NCBI GenBank assembly: GCA_027489835.1
Contig: JAIXZF010000413.1
Span: forward strand, 1-5,160
Length of the DNA: 5,160 bases
Source of the DNA: Hyphomicrobiales bacterium
GTDB lineage: Bacteria > Pseudomonadota > Alphaproteobacteria > Rhizobiales > Beijerinckiaceae
Reading direction: 5' to 3'
In this document: positions 1 through 4,251 of the stretch, in pieces
Position numbering within the stretch: the first letter of the stretch is position 1
How the letters are laid out: each line of letters starts with the position of its first letter
Made by a program: the position numbers and the translations under genes
The notes under the pieces: model-generated
Seen by the model: only the letters and a program-made list of their open reading frames with translations
Told to the model about the DNA's origin: nothing
Database searches by the model: none

Positions 1-1223
1 GCGCGGCGCGTGAACCCGCAGACGAGGAATTCCTGCCCGCCCCGGCATTTGCATTTCAGCCAGTCGTCGCTGCGGCCCGATGCATAGGGCGCATCGACGC
101 GCTTCGAAACGATGCCTTCGAGACCGAGCCTGCAGGCATGGTGCTCCAATGTCGCGCCGTCCTCGGCGAAGTCACGGCTGAGCCTGAGCACGGGATGGTC
201 TTCCGGGATCAATCCCTTAAGCGCCTGCTTGCGCTCCGACAGCGGCAGGCGGCGCATGTCGCGGCCGTCGAGCATCAGCAGGTCGAAGGCGTAGAACAGG
301 AACTCGCCCCTGGCGTCGTCATCCTTCAGCGCGGTCTGCAAGGCGGCGAAGCTGGTGCGGCCCTCGCCATCCTCGACGACGACCTCGCCGTCGATCATGA
401 AGGATCCGGGCCCGATTCCGGCCAGCGCCTCCGCCACGCGGCGGAAATGCGAGGTCCAGTCGAGCCCCTTGCGCGTCCGCAGCGCCACCTTGCCATCGGC
501 GATGGCCGCCTGGATGCGGTAGCCGTCGAACTTGACTTCGTGAATCCAGCCCGAGCCCGTGGGGCAGTGCGGCACGCTGGTGGCGAGGGCCGGGGGGACG
601 AAGGCGGGGAGGGCGTCCGGCTCGCCGTCGTCGTTGGCGTCTTCGTCCGTCTGCGGCGGTTTCGCCTGGCGCGCCGACTGCCGCGGGCTCGCGGACCGCG
701 AAGCGGATGGCCGGGCCTGTTCGTGGTCGTCTCCCTTGATCAGCAGCCAGTTCTCGCGGGGCTGCGTGCCAGGCCGATGCTTCTCGCGGTCATGGCGCAT
801 CCTGACGAGGTGCCAGCGGCCCTTCATGCGGCTTCCGTCAAGCTCGAACTCGAGATGGCCCTTCTCGAATCCATGGTCGGCATCGAACAGCGGCGTCCAA
901 GTGCCAGTGTCCCACTGCTCGACGTCCCCGGCGCCATAGGAGCCTTTCGGGATGCTGCCCTCGAAGCTTGCATAGGCGAGAGGGTGGTCCTCGGTGCGCA
1001 CCGCGAGGCGTTTCACCGCTGGATCGGCAACGGGCTCGTTGGTGACCGCCCAGCTCTTGAGGACGCCGTCATGCTCGAGCCGGAAATCCCAATGCAGCCG
1101 CGTGGCGTCATGCTTCTGGACGACGAAGATCGGCTTGCCGCGTCGCGGCGCCCGTTTCGTCGATGACGGCTCGGGTGTCCGCGAGAAGTCGCGCTTGGCA
1201 TTGTAGGCCTTGAGGTCGGCCAT
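1..1223 (-). CDS. ligD: DNA ligase D (LigD), N-terminal part; C-terminus beyond left edge
   Basis: ATP-dependent DNA ligase of bacterial non-homologous end joining; it trims 3' ends and seals double-strand breaks held by Ku. The minus-strand frame is open from ATG at 1223 to the left edge, giving 407 complete codons and no stop. Residues about 30-165 form the 3'-phosphoesterase domain, with the metal/catalytic set H38-x5-H44-x-D46 and H80, spaced as in Pseudomonas LigD. A charged, low-complexity linker (about 166-206) follows. The ligase domain has motif I EVKFDGYR with nucleotide-accepting K231, MIDGEVVV (276-283), EGIVSKR (369-375) and DWLKCKC (387-393). Domain order phosphoesterase-ligase is seen; a C-terminal polymerase domain is usual for this arrangement but lies outside the window. 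The start is 3 bases after the ku stop, with only a weak AAGG 11 bases upstream, so translation is probably coupled to ku. Confidence 0.96.
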   Translation of the reverse strand, partial: MADLKAYNAKRDFSRTPEPSSTKRAPRRGKPIFVVQKHDATRLHWDFRLEHDGVLKSWAVTNEPVADPAVKRLAVRTEDHPLAYASFEGSIPKGSYGAGDVEQWDTGTWTPLFDADHGFEKGHLEFELDGSRMKGRWHLVRMRHDREKHRPGTQPRENWLLIKGDDHEQARPSASRSASPRQSARQAKPPQTDEDANDDGEPDALPAFVPPALATSVPHCPTGSGWIHEVKFDGYRIQAAIADGKVALRTRKGLDWTSHFRRVAEALAGIGPGSFMIDGEVVVEDGEGRTSFAALQTALKDDDARGEFLFYAFDLLMLDGRDMRRLPLSERKQALKGLIPEDHPVLRLSRDFAEDGATLEHHACRLGLEGIVSKRVDAPYASGRSDDWLKCKCRGGQEFLVCGFTRR

Positions 1224-1226
1224 GGT

Positions 1227-2099
1227 TCACGACGCCTTGCGCGCGCTGGCGCTAGGCCTCGAAGAGCGGGCGCGGCCGGCGCGGGCTGAGCTTTTGCCCA
1301 CAGGCCGGCGCGGCGCGGATTTCTCGTGCTGGACGCTTTGCAGCAAGGCCTCGAGCAGGTTGCCGCCCTTGACCGGCTCGGGCGCGGCCCGCGGCTTCGG
1401 CGGAGCCTTGCCGGCCTGCTTGGCCTGGATAAGGTCGGCGAGGGCGTTCTGGTAGCGATCCTCGAAGCTGGCGGGGTCGAACTCGCCGAGCTTGCGGTCG
1501 ATGATGTAGCCCGCGAGGTCCACCATCTCGGCGGAAGCCTGCCGCTTGCCGACGGGCTGGAGGTAAGGCTTGTCGTCCTTAACCTCGTAATTGTAGCGCA
1601 GGGTGGTGGCGAGCAGCCCGTTGCCGCGAGGCTCGATCAGGATCGGCCGCTCGCGGCGGTACATGACGATCCGTCCTATGCCGACGACCTTGCGGCTGCG
1701 CATCGAGTCGCGGATGACAGCGAAGGCGTCCGCCCCGACCTCGTCATCGGGAGCGACGAAGAAGCTGTCGTCGAAGTAGACGCGGTCGATCTTTACCGCC
1801 TCGACGAAGGTGTCGATCTCGATGGCGTGCGTGCTCTCGATCTCGAGCTTGTCGAATTCGTCCTCGGTGACCACGACGTAGGAGCCGTCCTCGACCTCGT
1901 AGCCCCTGACGCGGTCGTCACGTTCGATCACGTCGCGCGTGACCTCGTCGACATATTGCTGGCGCAGGCGATTGCCTGTGCCGACGTTGAGCATGTGGAA
2001 GGTGATCTTCTCGGACTGCGTGGTCGCCGAGTAGAGCGACACAGCGCACGAAACCAGCGAGAGCTTGAGGTGGCCGTTCCAGATGGGTCTTGCCGCCAA
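1227..2099 (-). CDS. ku: Ku, DNA end-binding protein of non-homologous end joining
   Basis: Prokaryotic Ku, a homodimer that threads onto broken DNA ends and recruits LigD. The 290-residue product has the family's usual length and signature N-terminus (ARPIWNGHLKLSLVSCAVSLY), followed by the core (for example YVVVTEDEFDKLE and AGYIIDRKLGEFDPASFEDRY). The C-terminal extension (about 235-290) holds a short helix-like LLEALLQSV (248-256) and then a Lys/Arg/Ser-rich tail, a type of tail known to add DNA binding. The start is TTG: it has AGGAG 7 bases upstream, and the ATG a little further up (2118-2116) is out of frame. The stop is 3 bases before ligD, so the two form an operon. The nearest upstream gene on the strand ends 60 bases away, with a hairpin between, so the EcfG-type promoter at 2388-2364 may reach ku by read-through. 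Confidence 0.97.
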   Translation of the reverse strand: MAARPIWNGHLKLSLVSCAVSLYSATTQSEKITFHMLNVGTGNRLRQQYVDEVTRDVIERDDRVRGYEVEDGSYVVVTEDEFDKLEIESTHAIEIDTFVEAVKIDRVYFDDSFFVAPDDEVGADAFAVIRDSMRSRKVVGIGRIVMYRRERPILIEPRGNGLLATTLRYNYEVKDDKPYLQPVGKRQASAEMVDLAGYIIDRKLGEFDPASFEDRYQNALADLIQAKQAGKAPPKPRAAPEPVKGGNLLEALLQSVQHEKSAPRRPVGKSSARAGRARSSRPSASARKAS

Positions 2100-2106
2100 G
2101 GCCGTG

Positions 2107-2111
2107 CTCCT
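2107..2111 (-). promoter_or_regulatory. Ribosome binding site deciding the TTG start of ku
   Basis: On the minus strand AGGAG stands 7 bases before TTG at 2099-2097. No in-frame ATG near the conserved Ku N-terminus competes with it, so this site fixes the non-ATG start. Confidence 0.8.
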
Positions 2112-2127
2112 GCCGCATGGATGAAGG

Positions 2128-2151
2128 GGCGGGCCGCATCCGCGGCCCGCC
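2128..2151 (-). terminator. Perfect 10-bp GC hairpin between the 49-aa gene and ku
   Basis: The arms 2128-2137 and 2142-2151 are perfectly complementary (GGCGGGCCGC / GCGGCCCGCC) around a 4-base loop. On the minus strand the hairpin starts 8 bases after the stop of the 49-residue gene and ends 16 bases before the ku ribosome binding site. No U-tract follows (the next bases read CCTTCATCC), so it may be a partial terminator, an attenuator that lowers ku–ligD relative to the small gene, or an mRNA-stabilising stem. The structure is certain; the role is inferred. Confidence 0.6.
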
Positions 2152-2159
2152 GAAACTCG

Positions 2160-2309
2160 TCAGCGCGAGGAGCTCTTGCTCTCCTTGCCGCCGGAAGAGG
2201 ACTTGGAGCCCTGCGAACCGGTGGACCGGGAGCTCTCGCCGCCCTTTTTCGCGGCTTCCTTGGTGCTCGGATCGCCCTTCTGGAACTTGCCATCCTTGGT
2301 GTTGGCCAT
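2160..2309 (-). CDS. 49-aa Lys/Ser/Gly-rich hydrophilic protein, possibly KGG-type stress protein
   Basis: A small gene of 49 codons from ATG at 2309 to TGA at 2162-2160. GGAG lies 7 bases upstream of the start, and an exact EcfG-type promoter lies further up at 2388-2364. The product begins MANTKDGKFQKGDPSTKEAA and then reads KKGGESS. It holds 13 Ser, 9 Lys and 8 Gly and has no hydrophobic segment, so it should be soluble, basic and disordered. The KGDPSTKEAAKKGGE stretch loosely resembles the KGG repeat of bacterial stress-induced proteins (GsiB/con-10 type), but only about one degenerate copy is present, so family membership is uncertain. It is the first gene of a unit leading to ku and ligD. 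Correctly placed start signals and a hairpin just after the stop support a real gene despite its size. Function unknown. Confidence 0.75.
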   Translation of the reverse strand: MANTKDGKFQKGDPSTKEAAKKGGESSRSTGSQGSKSSSGGKESKSSSR

Positions 2310-2363
2310 CGCGTCTCTCCATGGTGTTGCTGGCCGCACCGCTTGCGCGCCATTGCCGAATCC

Positions 2364-2388
2364 AACGCCGACAAAACGACGCGGTTCC
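2364..2388 (-). promoter_or_regulatory. EcfG-type general-stress promoter driving the 49-aa gene (and possibly ku–ligD)
   Basis: On the minus strand the -35 element GGAAC (2388-2384), exactly 16 bases, and the -10 element CGTT (2367-2364) match the alphaproteobacterial EcfG/RpoE2 consensus at every position. Transcription would start near 2356, leaving a leader of roughly 47 bases before ATG at 2309. Confidence 0.85.
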
Positions 2389-2450
2389 AGCGTGAAAAAG
2401 CGGAATCGAAGCCTTGGGCGCCGCCGGTCGACGAGGCGCCGGGGCCTCCG

Positions 2451-2475
2451 GGAACAAGCAGCCGGAGCCGACGTT
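2451..2475 (+). promoter_or_regulatory. EcfG-type general-stress promoter driving the proline-rich gene
   Basis: GGAAC (2451-2455), a 16-base spacer and CGTT (2472-2475) match the EcfG consensus exactly on the plus strand. A start of transcription near 2483 leaves a leader of roughly 68 bases before ATG at 2551. It is back to back with the minus-strand promoter of the same type, the two -35 boxes being 62 bases apart. Confidence 0.85.
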
Positions 2476-2550
2476 CGCTTCTCTCATCCGGCCGCCGCGC
2501 GATGCAGGAGGCACAGCGCGCGGTCCAACCACAGACGATGAGGACACGCC

Positions 2551-2760
2551 ATGAGCCCGACCAACCTTCCCCCGCGTATGCCGATGCCCGGCGACGTCCC
2601 GCCCCGCAATCCGCAGGACATGCCCATGCCTCCGATGCCGGAAATTCCGCCGCAACCAATGAACGATCCGGACGTGCTCGACCCGTTGCAGCCGGTGGTC
2701 GATCCGACGCCGCAAGATCCCGACGTGCCGCCGACCGCTCCGGCGCCCGTCGTGCTCTGA
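2551..2760 (+). CDS. 69-aa proline-rich small protein, unknown function
   Basis: I do not recognise a family. The 69-residue product is 36% proline (25 residues), with repeated Met-Pro units (MPMP at 10-13 and 24-27, MP at 29-30) in the first half and Asp-Pro units (DP at 39-40, 44-45, 51-52, 56-57) in the second. There is no signal peptide, membrane segment or cysteine, so it should be an extended, disordered cytoplasmic chain. GAGGA lies 6 bases before ATG, an exact EcfG-type promoter lies 76 bases before the start, and a strong terminator follows the stop. These signals make the gene credible although composition alone would not. It is the only likely plus-strand gene here, transcribed away from the ku side and toward the membrane-protein gene. 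A general stress role is inferred from the promoter only. Confidence 0.75.
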   Translation: MSPTNLPPRMPMPGDVPPRNPQDMPMPPMPEIPPQPMNDPDVLDPLQPVVDPTPQDPDVPPTAPAPVVL

Positions 2761-2786
2761 ACAGACCGGCACGCCGCTCGACATGG

Positions 2787-2812
2787 AAAGGCCGGGCGCG
2801 AGCCCGGCCTTT
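2787..2812. terminator. Bidirectional hairpin terminator between converging units
   Basis: A perfect 11-bp stem (2787-2797 with 2802-2812; AAAGGCCGGGC / GCCCGGCCTTT) closes a GCGA loop, which is of GNRA type on the plus strand. The AAA/TTT flanks give short U runs in both directions. It lies 26 bases after the plus-strand gene ending at 2760 and 24 bases past the end (2837) of the minus-strand gene, so it can stop both. Confidence 0.88.
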
Positions 2813-2836
2813 GTCGTTATTTAAAGTACGGATGCC

Positions 2837-3235
2837 TCAGTTCGAGGCGTTGCGCGCGAGCAGCCCCATGGCGACTCCGATGCCAAGAAGGGCGACGACC
2901 GCCGTGAGAGGACGCCGGCGTAGCTGGTCCGCCGCGCCGTTCAGCGCGTGATCGAACTGCCGGGACACGATGTCCGCTCCCTGCGAGGCATAGTCACGGG
3001 CATCGCCCGCGCGGTCCATGGCGCTGTCGGTCCAGCTCTTCGTCGTCCAGGAAGACGGCACCATCGCCGCCGGCAGATAGGACGCGGCCGAGGGCAGCCA
3101 CGAATTCGAGCGCGAGGCACTGCCCGGCGCCATCGAGCGCACGGCGTTGGACAGCGTGGCGATCTCCTGGCGCAGCGCGTCGTAATCGTAGTCACGCATC
3201 CGGCGGCGGCCGATCTGGTATCCGAACAGTCTCAT
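2837..3235 (-). CDS. 132-aa protein with C-terminal membrane anchor (ElaB/YqjD-like architecture)
   Basis: The product has a hydrophilic N-terminal region, starting MRLFGYQIGRRRMRDYDYDA with a short helix-like stretch at about 20-35 (LRQEIATLSNAVRSM). A Ser/Ala/Trp-containing middle and a second amphipathic stretch (about 75-105) follow. It ends in one hydrophobic segment, about 109-127 (PLTAVVALLGIGVAMGLLA), preceded by RRR and followed by RNASN. This is the layout of C-terminally anchored inner-membrane proteins such as the stress-linked ElaB/YqjD/DUF883 group, with the bulk in the cytoplasm. The likeness is in architecture, not in a motif I can name. AAAGGA lies 8 bases before ATG. It is the last gene of the minus-strand trio starting at 4145 and is followed by the bidirectional terminator. 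Function unknown. Confidence 0.8.
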   Translation of the reverse strand: MRLFGYQIGRRRMRDYDYDALRQEIATLSNAVRSMAPGSASRSNSWLPSAASYLPAAMVPSSWTTKSWTDSAMDRAGDARDYASQGADIVSRQFDHALNGAADQLRRRPLTAVVALLGIGVAMGLLARNASN

Positions 3236-3254
3236 CGGGTCGTTCCTTTCATTC

Positions 3255-3269
3255 CGCCGCGGGGCGGCG
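3255..3269 (-). other. Small hairpin between the acidic-protein and membrane-protein genes
   Basis: CGCCGC (3255-3260) and GCGGCG (3264-3269) pair around a 3-base loop, between the stop at 3281 and the ribosome binding site at 3249-3244. It has no U-tract and is short, so it could be an intercistronic mRNA stabiliser, a weak terminator or chance in GC-rich DNA. Confidence 0.3.
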
Positions 3270-3280
3270 CTGGTTTCGTT

Positions 3281-3649
3281 TCAGATGCGGGGGAGGGACC
3301 CGGAGAGCGGGTCCTGGGCGTCGTCATCGTCGGAGGCCTCGAGATCGGGGTCGACGTCGAGCACAACGAGCGCATCCTCGTCGCGGTCCACCATCACGTC
3401 GGTGCCCTCGTCGCTGCGGCTCTCCATTTTACGCTGCTGCGCGATCGGGTCCGCGATGCCTTCGGCCTCGCCGCCAGCGTCAATCTCGTCCTGCTCGGCA
3501 TCGTCCACGCCGATGACGCCGAGGTCGTCCGTCTGCTCAAGGTCGAGGCCGACACGGGCCTCGTCGCGGTCGTCGATGGGCGGGCTGGCATCCGGGGACT
3601 GCTCCGGACGGCCGCCTGCGTTATCCGCAGGATCACGTGGGGGCGTCAT
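3281..3649 (-). CDS. 122-aa highly acidic, probably disordered protein
   Basis: I do not recognise a family. From ATG at 3649 the product has 38 Asp/Glu against 9 Lys/Arg in 122 residues, with no cysteine and no hydrophobic segment. The first 25 residues are Pro/Gly/Asp-rich. Short aliphatic patches embedded in acid (LGVIGV and ALVVLDVD) could fold or bind, and a run of four Asp lies near the C-terminus. I chose the ATG at 3649 over the one at 3673 because GAGG stands 8 bases before it, overlapping the stop of the DUF992 gene, whereas 3673 lacks such a site and lies inside that gene. The 10-base gap and the signal overlapping the upstream stop imply translational coupling in one operon. Plausible but unproven roles are binding a basic partner or protecting under osmotic or drying stress. 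Confidence 0.75.
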   Translation of the reverse strand: MTPPRDPADNAGGRPEQSPDASPPIDDRDEARVGLDLEQTDDLGVIGVDDAEQDEIDAGGEAEGIADPIAQQRKMESRSDEGTDVMVDRDEDALVVLDVDPDLEASDDDDAQDPLSGSLPRI

Positions 3650-3659
3650 GGCGTGATCC

Positions 3660-4145
3660 TCAGCGGCGGACATAGTCGAGCGTGAACTCGCTGACGCCGG
3701 CCGCGATGTTCAGCCCGGTCTGGGCCTGGACCGACACCGGCTGCAGGGAGACGGTGTTGTTCGAGCCGCCGACAAGGACGTTGACCCCGCCGCCGACGCC
3801 GATGGTGCCCTCGGCCGAGCCGCCAACATAGTTGCCTTCAAGCACGCCGAGCTGCAGACGGCGCGACGACGTGTAGACGGCCCAGACGAGGCGGGCACGG
3901 TTGGTCGCGCCGACATCGAGGCCGAAACGGCGCACCGTGCCCGTGTAGGCTTCGGCGCGGCCACGGCGCGGGACATAGCGGCACGACAGCGAACGGGCCG
4001 AGGTGACGATCAGACCGACGCCTGCCGAGACATCGCAGGTGAGCGTGCCGGCACGGACGGGCTGCCGCGACTGGGCCTCGGCGGAGGAGGCTCCGGCGAT
4101 GATGGCGGCCGAGGCCAGGGCAATGGAGACAATGCGGGAGGACAT
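3660..4145 (-). CDS. Secreted DUF992 domain protein
   Basis: The 161-residue product starts with a signal peptide: SSR, then a hydrophobic core at about 5-19 (IVSIALASAAIIAGA), then a likely cleavage after AEA (22-24). The mature part matches DUF992. It opens with AGTLTCDVSAGVGLIV, has a second cysteine in SLSCRY (C37 and C55, possibly a disulfide) and has a central part around GLDVGATNRARLVWAVY. It ends in the Gly-rich GVNVLVGGSNNTVSLQPVSV and QTGLNIAAGVSEFTLDY blocks typical of the family. The function of DUF992 is not established; it is a periplasmic or envelope protein of alphaproteobacteria. I chose ATG at 4145 because GAGG lies just upstream, the signal peptide begins there, and a promoter ends at 4191. 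A frame open to ATG 4217 would start upstream of the transcript. It is the first gene of a three-gene unit. Confidence 0.9.
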   Translation of the reverse strand: MSSRIVSIALASAAIIAGASSAEAQSRQPVRAGTLTCDVSAGVGLIVTSARSLSCRYVPRRGRAEAYTGTVRRFGLDVGATNRARLVWAVYTSSRRLQLGVLEGNYVGGSAEGTIGVGGGVNVLVGGSNNTVSLQPVSVQAQTGLNIAAGVSEFTLDYVRR

Positions 4146-4190
4146 GGGACCTCGCTTCCTGTGGTTTGTGAAAAAGGGCTTCCGTTCCGA

Positions 4191-4215
4191 AACGCAGCGG
4201 TTTCCGGGCAGTTCC
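4191..4215 (-). promoter_or_regulatory. EcfG-type general-stress promoter of the DUF992 operon
   Basis: On the minus strand GGAAC (4215-4211), a 16-base spacer and CGTT (4194-4191) match the EcfG consensus exactly. Transcription starting near 4183 leaves a leader of under 40 bases before ATG at 4145. The promoter lies in the gap after the dehydrogenase gene, so the trio can be expressed separately from it. Confidence 0.85.
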
Positions 4216-4233
4216 ATGCGCTTGCCGGAAGCG

Positions 4234-4251
4234 ATCCCGCGGCGCGGGGAT
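4234..4251 (-). terminator. Imperfect GC hairpin just after the dehydrogenase stop
   Basis: ATCCCGC (4234-4240) pairs with GCGGGGAT (4244-4251) around GGC with one bulged G, directly next to the TGA at 4254-4252. No U-tract follows. It is a candidate weak terminator separating the dehydrogenase from the stress promoter at 4215. Confidence 0.35.

Noticed and set aside
138..1166. 342-codon open frame on the plus strand
   Set aside because: It is antisense to ligD, whose minus-strand frame carries all ligase and phosphoesterase motifs; the plus-strand product shows no recognisable domain.
2282..2300. GGAAC at 2282 and others at 4303 and 4930 as further EcfG boxes
   Set aside because: No CGTT follows at 16-17 bases; each lies inside a coding region.
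1918..2784. 288- and 243-codon minus-strand frames over the ku upstream region
   Set aside because: They cross two promoters, overlap the start of ku out of frame and have no domain; the 49-residue frame has proper signals instead.
1326..2951. 541-codon open frame on the plus strand
   Set aside because: It runs antisense to ku and through the divergent promoters, the 49-residue gene, the proline-rich gene and a terminator; it is a GC-bias shadow.
3650..3673. Upstream ATG at 3673 for the acidic protein
   Set aside because: It lies inside the DUF992 gene without a ribosome binding site, while ATG 3649 has GAGG at good spacing.
4146..4217. Upstream ATG at 4217 extending the DUF992 protein by 24 residues
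   Set aside because: That start lies upstream of the EcfG-type -35 box, has no signal-peptide character and would bury the real signal peptide that begins at 4145.
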